Shown: positions 1 to 15,303 of the stretch, one piece after another
How positions within the stretch are numbered: the first letter of the stretch is position 1
Layout: the number at the start of each line of letters is the position of its first letter
NCBI GenBank assembly: GCA_001574975.1
Contig: KQ965748.1
Coordinates: 348,062 to 412,061, forward strand
Origin: Gonapodya prolifera JEL478
Lineage: Eukaryota; Monoblepharomycota; Monoblepharidomycetes; Monoblepharidales; Gonapodyaceae
DNA: 64,000 nt
Reading direction: 5' to 3'
Made by a program: the position numbers and the translations under genes
The notes under the pieces: generated by a model
Told to the model about the DNA's origin: nothing
The model's input: only the letters and a program-made list of their open reading frames with translations
Database searches by the model: none

Positions 1-999
1 GTAAAACTATGATAAGGGAGAACAGAACATATTTCGTACTACAAGATAAGTCATCTACGACTACGACGAAGGTCCGCGTACGCTAGATTCAACACCAGCA
101 GGTCCATTCGCGATTTCAGGTCCACCGCGATAGCCACATGTCGAGCAACAGCACGTGGCCAGGTCGTTTCGGCCCTTCTCGATTCCGATAGCGCCTACCG
201 TCTGGATCGCCCCTTGCTACGCAACAGGTCGGGCGGCTCGCCTCGACACCTGCCGCAGAACATCCACGCAACTCAATGTCTCTCGCACTCGCCGCTCATC
301 TTACACACCCAGGGCACTCCCTTCCTTCCACGATTACGATAATTTTGACTTGAGGCCCAGCAGAGCCTACACGGCCTTTGACGCCAGCACCCATTTGGTG
401 GCACCGAGTTCCTCATCAAGAGTGTGAACTTGAAACCTTCCTCGCAAGATCGAGCGCGTTAACTTACCTCCGCAAGGCCGCCTCCAACACCCACACATGG
501 GGCGCGGCAGTCATGCACCCGTCCACGTTGTCGGGCGGCTGTGAATCTCCGACCCGGGTCCTTCATGCTGAACGGCATCCAGTCCCGTAGGGTATTCTAC
601 CCCACTGTCATATCGCTGGCCGATCCCCACGCTGTGAGCGTTGAGCTCGTATTCCTTGTCCTCGCTTCCTCAAGTCTTTTTGAACACAAAATCACCCAAA
701 ATGATCAACTGAGAGCTGCCAGTCTCACAGTAAGCATAAAAGAAGCGTGTAAAAGGTAGAATATTTGTTATTCAAGAAAGCCTCGTTTGTCCAAAAATTC
801 ATTCCTATTTGATATTTCCCCCCGACGCAAAACTCATCCAAAACTTCGTGTATCCCGGCGTTGACATATCACTTCTTTCCAGGGGATAGGTTGTTGCACC
901 AGGCAGGTTTATTCAAAGACCGGCATTTCCACTCCCACGCTCACCCTCGAACGATGACCAGATAAGACGTGAGTCTGGTCCACCAGTCCCAAGAATCTT
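1..999. other. No gene recognised
   Basis: Short open frames of 60-90 codons occur on the plus strand, but none has a recognisable motif, a convincing start or paired splice sites. I see nothing I can name here. Confidence 0.5.
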
Positions 1000-1905
1000 T
1001 CAACACGTCCAGTTTGGCTTCTGCCTCTTGTTCGCAACGTCGGCGTCGTAAAGCCCATAGAGCCGCGTGAGGTAATCCAAGGTCTCAACTGGTGCCCTGT
1101 TCAGCGCCGTCACGGAATTTGGAATCGTTGCATAGCAAGAGTCCGGCATCTGTGCACTATTGACAAACTTTGGGCAGGCGATGAGCCCTGGGTAGTCTGG
1201 ACGAGCGACGACGCCGGCGTTATGAATGCGCGCTGGCATAAGGTCTTTCATCTCAGTACGTAAGGTTGCAATTCCGCCTTGATGTCACCTTGAACTGCTC
1301 CGACGTCGGCCTGGAGGCTTTTCCGAAGAGCGATGATGTACGTCTTGATATCATACTGCATTCCAGCGACGCTGTCCCGGATGTCATTGCGCGATGTTTC
1401 GAATTCGTCGTTCATGTAATCCTGCGGACGTGCTACGATGGCGTCCTTCAAACTACTCTCCCGGTGTTCGGAGGCCGTGTCGATTTCGATTTCGACTTCC
1501 ACAACAGAGTCAGAATTTTTTTTTGATTTCGGTTTCGAGTTCCGCGCCAGAGTCAGCATTTGTGTCGGTTTCGGTTTTGAGTTCCGCGCCAGCGTCAGCG
1601 TTTTCGGTCTCGTTCTCGGTCTGAGCTCTAGCAATGTCAACTATGACGTTGTCCGACTGATACGCAAGGACTCCTGGGTTGACTTCAGCCCGAAACGCAG
1701 CGACTTCCGTCCTGAAAACCGCTATATCCGAGCGGACGTTCTTGAGGTCATCCTGAACGGCCCTGATTGCTTCGAGAATAGTGGCCGTGGAGCTTTGGGA
1801 ACTGGTTTGCGATCGCCTTTTGGAGAGAAATTGATTGCAGCCTTTGTCGAAACGACGATGACCATCAAAGGAAGTGCGACGGGACCAACCTTTGTGAGCA
1901 GCCAC
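1000..1905 (-). pseudogene. Coiled-coil, Glu/Thr-repeat protein with broken frame
   Basis: Three minus-strand frames follow one another: 1905-1510, 1640-1248 and 1251-1000. The first starts near MAAHKGWSRR, has a helix-like stretch (TILEAIRAVQDDLKNVRSDI) and an imperfect tandem repeat of about 40 nt encoding AELKTETDTNADS-type units, and runs into a nine-A homopolymer (plus-strand T run near 1519-1527). The second frame continues after that run with acidic and helical sequence and ends at a TGA where the third frame takes over. No GT..AG intron of normal size bridges either junction. This is either a decayed gene or a gene with sequence errors at the homopolymer. I do not recognise the family. 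Confidence 0.35.
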
Positions 1906-2245
1906 GGTGGCAAGATCCGCTACTTTCCTCCCCAGATTTTCAGCGGCATCAGTAAGCTCTCCGCTGATGAGGTCGTGACCATGATGCTCTAGGGTTTGGA
2001 ACGTTATTCAAAGTTCAGCCGACGAAAAGTTCAAGCGATGCCCCTGCATAAAATCAATATGTTGTAAGAAACTCGTCCACACAACCAGGCAATCCATTTT
2101 ACAAGTGAACAAATACCGTGAGTACTCTACAGTAACTTCACTCTCCCTCTATAAGAATGACTTCTCACCTCCCTCCCGCTCCCCTTGCCATCCCGCTCTC
2201 CACTACATCCCGTCAACCCTCCGCCCTCCGCCTGCTCTATCCCAG

Positions 2246-3907
2246 ATGTCCGTCAACCTCGACAAGTCTCTCGACGACATCATCTCCTCACACAAGGGCT
2301 CAGGCTCCCGCGGACGGGGCGGCCGTACTCGTCCTCGCTCCAACAACGCACGTCCTCCGCCGTCAAGGCCGCAAAAGAGCACGCCGTACGCAAGACCGAA
2401 GGCACCAGTCCAGCCGATGCCAAAAAGGGGCAACCTTGACGAGGTGCGTGGCGCAGAGGTCTTGGTGGTGTGGCTGGGTCTGACTTGTCGTTCCGCTGCT
2501 TTTGACAGGTACGTCCTGAGGCTGGTATGACAGAGATTGAGAAGTGAGAGCACATATTCGCTCTGTGTCGAGCGTTGGAGGGTTTCGCTTCGAAAACGGC
2601 TTCGGGTCGCCGGGGGTTTCGAATCATTTGATTGCTGTTGGATGCGGTGGAAGACACGTCTCAAGGAGCCAATACAACACCCACCCAATGGGGCATTCTT
2701 CCATCTCTTCCCGACGTTACCGGCGCTGTGTTCCAATGCTCCTCAAGGCAAAGGCACCTCACCGTTCGCTCGGTCGAGACCAATAAAGACGGCGTCAGAA
2801 CTGTCGTTGATCCGAAGACTTGAGACAAGTTTTGAAATGTCTGCTCTACTGTACCTCATCGCTTCATCGTACTCTCTCGAGTATTATTTCTGGACAACAC
2901 GGACGTTCCTCCCACCTTTTCCCCTCACTATCGTCACTGGTCGCCTCATCCTCCTCCTTGCCTCCCTCCTCTCCCTCCAGCCCTGGAAGCACGACCTCTG
3001 GGCCGACTCCGCATCCTCCCGTCGCGGCGGCAACTCGGGCTCCGGCTACAACAACCACCACCACATCACGGGTCCCTCCGATGGCACCAAGATCCGGATC
3101 GAGGGGTTGCACTATAACGTCACTGAATCTGACCTGGTACGATTCTGTTCGTTTCGCTTTGACGTGCTGTCCCGGCCGTCGAAAATTTAACCATCAAACC
3201 CATCCCACCCTCCGACACCTCCCCCGAACCGACCCAGCGCGACCTCCTCTCCCTCGTCGGCCCGCTCAAGTTCTCCCGCATCCACTACGACGCCAGCGGG
3301 CGCTCCGATGGGTCCGCCGACGCCGTGTTCCTCGACGCCGCCACGGCGCGCGCAACCGTGGCAAAGTACAACGGGGTCGCGCTCGATGGCGAGACCATGA
3401 AGTTCTCCGTTGTGGGAGGCGGCGACGGCGCGAGTGCCGGTGGAGCAGGATTGAGGGGTGCGGGTGGTGCAAGACCGAGCGTGCTCGATAGGTTGGGAAA
3501 GAGTGTAGGAGGTGGAGGCGGCGCGGGCGATGGGGATGATATGGCAGTTGATGACGGTAACGACGGGCGCAGGTGGGGCGGTGGGGCCGACAGGAGGGGT
3601 CGAAGGGGTGCGGCGGGCGTGCGTGGTGGCGGCCGATCAGGAGGCGGTGGACGCTCGGCGCGATCCGCAAAGGAGCCGCGAGAGCCAAGGCAGCCAAAGA
3701 AGAACGTGAGCGCGGAAGGACTCGATGCGGATTTGGACGCGTACATGCAGGTTGGTGTCTTTTGGTTGCTTGAAAGTGGTCGTGCTGATGATGACAACTG
3801 GCCGTGCTTTGTAGGGTACCGGTGACGCCATGGATGCCGACAAGCCAGCCGCCCCAGCCGCCGCGCCCGCCGCGCAGAGGCAGGTCGTGACGTACGATGA
3901 TCTGTAG
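2246..3907 (+). CDS. YRA1: Aly/REF-type mRNA export factor (THO/TREX subunit)
   Basis: Four exons: 2246-2443, 2981-3136, 3238-3750 and 3815-3907, all phase 0, about 319 residues. The N-terminus MSVNLDKSLDDIISS matches the UAP56/Sub2-binding peptide of Aly/REF proteins. An RG/RP-rich stretch follows, then PWKHDLWADS and one RRM starting TKIRIEGLHYNVTESDL. The RRM continues with GPLKFSRIHYDASGRSDG, DAVFLDAATAR and AKYNGVALDGE. A Gly-rich tail follows, and the protein ends SAEGLDADLDAYMQ plus a second short UAP56-like peptide, VVTYDDL. The family carries spliced mRNA to the nuclear export receptor. Intron 1 is 537 nt, much longer than its neighbours, and could hide a small exon. The next gene is convergent. 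Confidence 0.88.
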
Positions 3908-4097
3908 ATTGTGTGTCGAGGAGGAGGTTCTTTGCGGGTCGGACGTTGCTTTGCGTATAAAGGAAGGGAAAATGTGGAATGGTTTTTCGAATTCGGAAGT
4001 GACGGATAACACACGTTGTCCTCAATATACAATTTCTATGCTACCGTTCTTGTGTGCTCGCTGTGTCCCGTACATTTAATTGGTGACAGCCTCCACA

Positions 4098-5880
<1,783 letters not shown>

Positions 5881-6100
5881 TGATAACAATCGCGATGGTG
5901 GGTGGTGCGCGATGGAAGATTGATGGGGGACGCAACGAAATAAAATAAGGCAGGGTTACGAGGGCGCTGAGGCACGGCAACGGATCGCACCATATCTTTC
6001 CAAACTGTGACAGTGACGCACTTTATTACATTCTTTTAATAACGTTTTCTATTTGTAGGGCTGGATTAACGGCATAGGGCGCGTGAGAACGGTCTTATAT

Positions 6101-7405
6101 TTAAGGAAGTGCTTTGCAACACTTACCAATTGCTTCCGGATTCTCTTGTGGTATCTGAAGGATAACCGTGTGAGAAGACCGTGTGAGAAGTTCGTGAGAG
6201 TCACGTGAATCCAAAAGACGATAGCGTACCATGTGACCTCCCTTGACCCAGACATGTCGAGCTCCCTTGATGTACGTCGCAACTGCCTCATCCTTCATGG
6301 CAATCTTCCCGTCATCTCCTATAAAGGAAATTTCTCCGTACTCGGACTGCCTCCCGCTGATAAGGAGCGTCTCAGCCTGGACATCGCGCAGTCTGAGAAA
6401 CAGTCTTTCGTTCACCCTCGTCGACCCAAGGTAGCACGCGGCTTCGTCCTCAGGATTTGTCCTGAGATTAAATTGCCATGTTGATTTACCGTGGGTTGCT
6501 TTGACACGATCAAGGCCATCTTGGACGTATTGTTCCAGGGCATCTGGGTCCCACGTCTGGAAAAATGGTGATTTGGACCACCGCTCCATCGCCTCTTTCC
6601 TAGAAAATGACGTGACTATTAGTCAGTCGATCGATGCTCTTTCAACACTCACTCGGTTAAAAATGATAGTCGTCGTCTTTTCGCGCTGGCAGCCAAAGCT
6701 GCAGTATATTCGTCCCACTTCCCAGTGGCAATGAAGGACGGGTGAACTGTGACAGGTTCAATGGCTACTATGGAGTCGAATGTGCCCGGGTGGAGGGCTT
6801 CTGTGTATAGTCTGTCGATCTCGGTGATGAATATCTTCCTTTGCAGCAAGGCAGAGTTCCTCCACAAGAGCACTCACGTAACCGCACCACCAAAGCTGTG
6901 CCTGTTTCAAATCAAATAAGTCTCTCAAACTGCCCATTGAACTCTGACTAGGACGTCCAACCCACCCAATCCCCAACAACTTTGCCCCGTTCTCCTTCCC
7001 CAGCCGCAACTCTTTCACAACTCCCAGCAGATCGTCAACACCCGTCCGCCAATCCTACGCAGACGAATACGTCGTCGGATCCCATCGAGTCGGAAAGTTT
7101 TTCCTTTCGTCACATACCAGGAAGGGACGTTGCTTGCCGGCGAGCTCCGAGTTCAGGATCCCAGACTCCCCCTGATGTCTCGAATCGAACGCGCACACTT
7201 TTCCCAGCCGTTGCGTCCCCACTTGGCTGCGCATCACGCGCTCGATCACGGGGAACCAACATCGTTTCGGAATCCCATTGGCATGCAAAAAGACGAGATC
7301 GACGGGTTTCGCGGGGCGAGTTGATGGCGTAATGGAGGGTTGATACAGCTCCGCTAAGATGCGGACGCTGGAGGTTGTGGGGACGACGTGACGGGTAAGG
7401 CGCAT
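6101..7405 (-). CDS. Alpha/beta-hydrolase fold protein (Lpx1-like)
   Basis: Six exons (7118-7405, 6966-7054, 6878-6901, 6811-6653, 6599-6230, 6154-6101) encode about 327 residues. All junctions keep phase, including a 24-nt exon carrying most of the nucleophile elbow. Exon 1 has VDLVFLHANGIPK and KVCAFDSRHQGES, the oxyanion and acid-side strands. The joined exons 2-4 give LLGIGHSFGGAVT, with Ser in G-H-S-F-G-G, then FDSIVAIEPVTVHPSF. The C-terminus VKGGHM plus IPQENPEAIG holds the expected catalytic His. The HANG start and overall order resemble fungal peroxisomal-lipase Lpx1-type and toxin-locus hydrolases. The substrate cannot be inferred, and no clear PTS1 is seen (ends KALP). Confidence 0.82.
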
Positions 7406-7562
7406 TTTGGTGTCGAGTGTTATGACACTTGCAAACTATAACAGTGAAAATAAATATGAATGAATCAATTCCTTATTCAACAGCCACTGATTGCGCCGGC
7501 GCGGTTTTATTCCGCACCCGCATCAGTTGCGCATTTACTCCCTGACAAGACGTGACCCTGCA

Positions 7563-8777
7563 TCACGTCTTTGAGTCAGGGCTACCGCCCACATCAACAC
7601 TGCGCTGCTCCTCGTGCTCCTTTTGTAAGTGATACAGAATGTTTTCCACCCCGGGACACGTTCCAAGATTATGAATTCGTTCCGCCTCACGTAGAACAAC
7701 TTTATCCACACGCGCTCCTCGTTCAATCAAGAGCTGTATAGTGGAGGTGGTATCATTACGTTCATATCCCCTGACAGCCCACTGTAGTGGAGTTCCGCTG
7801 GGATAATAGCCATTCTGATCAACATTTCGGTCGAGGAGGAGCTCCACCATAGCGCAGTTCCCCAACGCCGCTGCAGCCCTCAGTGCCTCTCCGTGACAAT
7901 TGACCTTACATTCCACGTAGTCGAGAAGCACTTCAACACAACCGAAGTAGTTATGCTCGGCGGCTTGCTGAAGAGCATAAGAACCCGACAGGCTTGGATC
8001 CGCCCCTCGTTCGAGCAAGCGCTTCAGAACGTTCATGTGTCCGTGGACGGCAGCGGCGGCCAGAAACTGGCCATTCCACATGTTGACGTCCACTCCGCGA
8101 TCCAAAAGCAAGTTGGCAACTCCTATACTGCCGTGTTGTGCTGCCCAAAGTAAACTCTTTGCCGGTAGAGACTGGGACTGGGTTTCATCTTCCCGGATGG
8201 CGTACGCCAGAAGAAGGTGGACTGCGTTGACATGATCACCCTCGGCGGCAAGGAGAATGGCTTGGAGGTAGTGCAAGCTCAGGTAGGATAAATGTCCACG
8301 CTGCAGTAGTAGACTGACTGCAGTGTTGTCTCCTCTGCGGGCAGCTTCTGCCAGCGCAAAAGTGGTCTCATTTCCGACAGTAATCCTTTCCGCCACCTCT
8401 GCAAAGCGGGTCAGGTGGTTGAGGACTACTGCGCTGCGTCCGGATCTGGTCTCCAAAACGAGGGCGTGCTCGGGCGTCGAGTAAAACCGGAGAGCGCGAG
8501 AGGCGATGGAGGCAGGTTTGGAAAAAGTGTCATAAAGATGTCGATTGAGGGATGCCGTGGGGAGAGCGAGGGGGTAGTCGACGGAGAACACTCCGATTCT
8601 CTCAATCAGTTCCGGAGGCAGTGATTGGAGGGGGAAAACAGGGGATTCGAAACTGCCACTCTGCATCATGTCAACTGCCGGAGTGGGAGGGGGCTCCATT
8701 CCATTGATATGTGTTTGTTTGGCGGGGGAGGAGATTTCATTCAGTTGAAGTTTCATCACTTCGAAATTCAATTGCAC
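7563..8777 (-). CDS. F-box-like ankyrin-repeat protein
   Basis: A single uninterrupted 404-codon frame. Residues about 50-85 (LQSLPPELIERIGVFSVDYP...) resemble a short F-box. From about residue 125 onward there are ankyrin-type repeats: ALAEAARRGDNTAVSLLLQR, LLWAAQHGSIGVANLLLDRG, AAVHGHMNVLKRLLERGADP, LQQAAEHNYFGCVEVLLDY and AAALGNCAMVELLLDRNVDQ. Such proteins usually act as substrate adaptors, but no partner can be inferred. It lacks introns, unlike most neighbours, which may reflect a retro-copy or a simple family habit. The ATG at 8775-8777 is the first in frame; a later Met at about residue 27 is an alternative. Confidence 0.75.
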   Translation of the reverse strand: MQLNFEVMKLQLNEISSPAKQTHINGMEPPPTPAVDMMQSGSFESPVFPLQSLPPELIERIGVFSVDYPLALPTASLNRHLYDTFSKPASIASRALRFYSTPEHALVLETRSGRSAVVLNHLTRFAEVAERITVGNETTFALAEAARRGDNTAVSLLLQRGHLSYLSLHYLQAILLAAEGDHVNAVHLLLAYAIREDETQSQSLPAKSLLWAAQHGSIGVANLLLDRGVDVNMWNGQFLAAAAVHGHMNVLKRLLERGADPSLSGSYALQQAAEHNYFGCVEVLLDYVECKVNCHGEALRAAAALGNCAMVELLLDRNVDQNGYYPSGTPLQWAVRGYERNDTTSTIQLLIERGARVDKVVLREAERIHNLGTCPGVENILYHLQKEHEEQRSVDVGGSPDSKT

Positions 8778-9638
8778 TCACCGTCTCTTTCACGCGATTC
8801 CTCTTGATTCTTGATAGCTATGGGAGCAACAAAGACTCCCCAGTCCCAACAACTTTATGAGTTTAAGAGTACTGGCGGAAAAAAAACACAAAGAACATTT
8901 TTGCATATATCAGGAGCATAAATTTAGCATCAGACTTGCGAAAATACAAATTTTTGTAGTCGTTCAATTATCCTGTCACGGCAAAGCCAAGTGTGGCAAA
9001 GTACCTGCGGCCGACCGATCTGCACGTACAAAATAGGCGGAGTTGTCTTCCCCTGGTTGCAAGCCGATGGAGACATGATTTGCGCTTCACGATCGAATCG
9101 GACACCTCCCACCCGATTCGTGAATGGGCTTGAGTGACCGTGGACAGCGGTCGGACGAGTCCCCCATTCACGGCGCGCAAGCCCCCCTCAACCATCCACT
9201 TTTTGCGTTTAGGAACGTCGGAACTCTCGGCCCGCACGTTCTTCATCCCCGTTGGCTGATCTTTTATCTCGACTGTGTGTGTTAACTTCAATGTCACTCG
9301 CGTCGCTGGTCTCGGTGCAAGAATGATGTCGGTGTTGGAATTCGTGAATCACATTCGCTGAGCTTCACGTGCAACGAGCGTCAAACACTGCCAACACATT
9401 CGTCGGTCAACGTTGTATATTTGCCTATTGCGCCGTTCCCGCTGTCTCCGTGTCGCCTTCTTTCGGCTCCACCAGAGAGCACAATCAATCCTCCCCGGTG
9501 ACAGCAAATTCTCTCTCCCCCACCAATCGACTGTGTGCCAAGCACAATATCACACATGCCGTTGATTTGACATCACTCACCACGGAGGTGGGACACTCGC
9601 TTCGTCTTTCCCAATCGTCCACATATCCCCATTACCGT
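8778..9638. other. Intergenic, no gene seen
   Basis: Short frames on both strands show no motif. The stretch leads into the poly-C/AC tract and the permease remnant. The promoter of the ankyrin gene should lie at its left end. Confidence 0.5.
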
Positions 9639-9664
9639 CCCCCCCCCCCCCCCCCCACACACAC
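9639..9664. repeat. Poly-C followed by (AC)n microsatellite
   Basis: About 18 consecutive C residues run directly into ACACACAC. It lies just upstream of the first permease-like codons of the remnant, so it sits near the break point of that copy. Confidence 0.9.
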
Positions 9665-9689
9665 GGGCCGGAGACTGCCGGCATCAGTG

Positions 9690-10490
9690 CACGCATTTTC
9701 TCGTGACAAGGGATTCGGCAATTACTTGTCAGAGATTTTGTACAAAGTCCACCCAAACACGCGCATCCCTTTAGAACCGTATGGTGTGGTTGCTTTCGAA
9801 CATCTCATCTTAGGATGTCTCGGCTGAACTGATCCCGCGAACTTTGCGCCTTCAGTTGGATGCCTGATCGCAGCCATTGGCTTCTTTTCGACGGTCGGAC
9901 TGCAGGCAGCCGCGTCGATTGCTACTATAGGCCTTATGGTTGCTGTGAGTCTCACATGACGTGCTGCCACCACTTATCTCACATCTTGTTGCCAAAAGAG
10001 TACGCGATTCCAATCTTTTGCCCAGTGACCTTCGCGGTGTACACTTTCAAGCAAGAGACTTTTCATCTTGGTCTTTTTTCTGAGCTGGTCGGGTGGATAG
10101 CGTTGTTGTGGGTCATTTTTCTTTGCGCGCTTGCTTGCTCGCCGTCGTAAGTCCTTGCGCAAACAAGTCATGGATTGTGGTTGCCGAAACAAGCTTCGCC
10201 GCCCAAGCTCGTACCCCATCCAACTTGACACGTTCAACTGGGCAATCGTCACGGTGACTGGCGTTTTCGTCCTTGCGGTAAGTTTTTGTCCATAACTAAA
10301 TTGACACTTCTCGCGCCGCCTCACCTTTCCCATTCCACAGTCTGTCTTCTGGATCCGTGGCGCCCGCAATACGTTCACCGGCCCTGTCCTCCGTGTCACC
10401 GAGGACGAGACCATGATCCTCGAACAATGGTGGAACGTAATCACAGCCGCCGTGTACCGTAGAAAAATAGTTGGGTCAGGATGCGGGAAG
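9690..10490 (+). pseudogene. 5'-truncated amino-acid permease remnant
   Basis: Translated pieces match the 3' half of the complete permease at 15.3-18.5 kb. FSRDKGFGNYLSEILY matches its FSRDKAFGSALSKFLY. VGLQAAASIATIGLMVA (9893-9945) matches VGLQGAASIATIGLMTA. TFKQETFHLGLFSELVGWIAL, TFNWAIVTVTGVFVLA and SVFWIRGARNTFTGP match the last transmembrane segments and C-terminus. Splice sites around 10150, 10278 and 10340 still look usable. The first ten or so transmembrane helices are missing upstream. The copy has no intron where the full gene separates HTFK from RGEFNLG, so it is not a recent tandem duplicate. An alternative is a divergent paralogue whose 5' end was lost. Confidence 0.7.
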
Positions 10491-11088
10491 ATGTGGTCAG
10501 CAATGGATTTGAGTCCATGAGATCGAGTACCTTGACCGTTGGTAGCTTGTCGCGATCAAGGTCACAACTGAGCAAGGATGGATCAGTCCAGAGAGAGAGC
10601 CAGTCGGATTTGTTGAGGAACCAACCTGCATACGATGTAGGAACTAGACAACCACGATTAGTTTGTAATCTTTGAGTACACACGTCTAGAGAACTCAATT
10701 GCTGACTCCAAGACAAGACACCTTTGTGAAATGTAACAGTTCCCACGGTTGTACCATAAGTCGCTTGACACAAAAACATGACGCAACCCTCATGATACTC
10801 GTGCATGGGCCTTTTTCGTTCCACAATCCATTACCCTTCCGTTATTCCGAACGTCTCTCTGAAACAAAATTCGAAGAGTTTACCCAATGCTGCAACACCT
10901 CCCTGCCCCCTGGAGCCTACACTTCCAAACGCTTGACAAGATTTTATCTATTCATGGTAAAATTTCATTTATATCGATCCTTGTAACGATGGCAATGAAC
11001 TCCCCCAAATTAAACGGGCAAGGACCGGCAAAAGTACGGTAGAAATCCAAAATCTGCATCCGGAAACTCAACTCAGACTTACGCAGCG
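10491..11088. other. Intergenic between permease remnant and dehydrogenase
   Basis: I looked here for an enoyl-CoA hydratase domain that would normally precede the dehydrogenase and found none in any frame. No other gene is recognisable. Confidence 0.5.
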
Positions 11089-13489
<2,401 letters not shown>

Positions 13490-13608
13490 GCACGTTGGGG
13501 GATCATCAAGGGGAATGCAATAGTGGAGAAAAGTACATATTGGGGAGGGGTACAGTGGGATGAGCAAATACAAATAATCGCAAAATGACATGACACGATG
13601 CCGCCGCG

Positions 13609-14570
13609 TTACGCAGCCGTCCCACCACGCCGCTCCTCCCACTCCTCCTTCAAAATACAGTACACTTTGGCGTCGATGAGCGCACCGTCTTTCCTGTGCC
13701 ACTTCCGCAGAGTGCCTTCGAAAGTGAAGCCACACTTTTCGAGCACGCGTCCTGAGGGGGCGTTGTGGGCGAATATGATGGCCGAGACGCGGGCAAGGTG
13801 GAATGTGGTGAAGGCAAGCTTTGAAGGACAGGGGGAGAGGGGGGGAGAGGGGGTAGGGTATGATGGATGGGCGCTTGGATGAGGAAATGATGCACCGCGT
13901 CTTACTTCCAGGAGTTTGGCGATGACCGCAGGCATTATACCCCGCCCGCGGTACTCGGACGATAAGTAGTAACCTAGTTCGCTGTTGTGCGCGGGGAAAG
14001 AATTCGGACACAGCCTTCAAAATGGAGTGGCGAGACAAGAACATACACTTTCCAAGGCCTTTTACCCTCGCCCAGCTCAACAACCTCTCCATCAACGTCC
14101 TTCACCCAGTCTACGTCATGAAACCCAGTCGATCCAATAATCCGAAGGCTCGTCGCGTCCCGAATGGCGTACTTTAAGTGCCGCTTCTGTCTCGTGGCTG
14201 TTGCACGGCAGTGGGCGAGCCTGGTCCCGTGCCGCGATGTAGAATTGTGGGTGAAATGCTGAAGTGTGTTGCGGATTGAGCGAAGGAACGAACCACCAGT
14301 CGAAATCGGCGGGTTTATACGGGTTTGGCAGCACGAGGGTGTTTTGGTGGACTGATTCAAGACACGAGGCGGTCCTTTCAGCCTATAGATGCCATGATGC
14401 ACCTGATATCACTCACTGGTCTGGTCTTGCAGGATTGCAACGAGATCGTCGCGGTCATACTCGGTGAGTTCGGTCAGAATGACCGTGGGCGATACCTGGA
14501 CAAAAAAGGCGAATTTATAGTGACGCAAGGGCGAGCTGGGTGTGGCAGGTATCACGGTAGAAGGATTCAT
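13609..14570 (-). CDS. GNAT N-acetyltransferase (RimJ/RimL-like)
   Basis: Five exons (14417-14570, 14297-14351, 14047-14220, 13906-14014, 13609-13818) give about 233 residues with every phase matching. The N-terminus runs MNPSTVIPATP...TVILTELTEYDRDDLVAIL, then NTLVLPNPYKPADFDW typical of RimJ/L-type GNATs. KYAIRDATSLRIIGSTGF is the first core strand pair. LGYYLSSEYRGRGIM contains the acetyl-CoA loop (R-G-R-G). NAPSGRVLEKCGFTFEGTLR is the conserved N-x-x-S...L-x-K-x-G-F motif. It transfers acetyl from acetyl-CoA to an unknown amine. The 3' end is 119 nt from the convergent dehydrogenase. An upstream in-frame ATG near 14654 is an alternative start. Confidence 0.83.
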
Positions 14571-15303
14571 TGTGCTCTGGGAGTGATGAGAGGAATTTGG
14601 CGGGGGCGTTTGTTGTCCATTAGGATCTCGAAAAGCCTCACCGCGGTCGCGCACCAGTTCGACCGTACTTCAGAACAGCGAGTGAAATCGGTGAGTGTAC
14701 ACTTGCAAAGCATTACCCGAGAAGTCAGCAAATCGTTTATGTGTTGCGGGGACACATTCTTTTGATTTGTTACCGTTTGTACTAAACCAGAAGATGTTGG
14801 GCTGGGGTCGAACGGGCTGGGAGACCAGGTTAACATTCTCAATATGTTTAAATGGGATATTCGTTCTGATACACAAATGATCACATTCGATGGATGATAC
14901 AGGCAAGCGTTCACTCTGAGGGTGCCCCGATTTATCCTAAAGAGGCCAAAGACAGGCTCATCAGCAAGTATGAAGATTAATTACCGAATCTCTGACAATA
15001 AAACCAAACGGATGAGTTAGCCACTAACATTTTGAAGGATGAACGCGGTAAACTGGACGATCCCACGTCAATGGTTTGGCAGGTTTTCCGCGAGGCGACG
15101 CACAGCGCGGGCAAATAGTATCATACATTTACGTTTCATCGCTATAGTTCTTTTTGGACTGCAAGGAAAACTGGAGCCGCAGGGATGGGGCCCTTGGCTC
15201 CCCTGGTGACACTGACCAACACTGAAAGTAAAATTACCCTGGATACCCACCACCGAGCGAAAACGGATACCCAGACCACGCGAAGTCGCAACACGTACGA
15301 AGA
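14571..15303. other. Intergenic between divergent genes
   Basis: This holds the likely promoters of the GNAT gene (leftward) and the permease (rightward). I see no coding motif or clear core-promoter element. Confidence 0.5.

Noticed and set aside
2203-2736. 177-codon minus-strand frame across the Aly/REF 5' region
   Set aside because: It is antisense to the well-supported first exon and intron and has no motif.
9639-9664. Poly-C/AC tract as a telomere or insertion-element end
   Set aside because: A short simple repeat with no tandem telomeric unit or inverted end.
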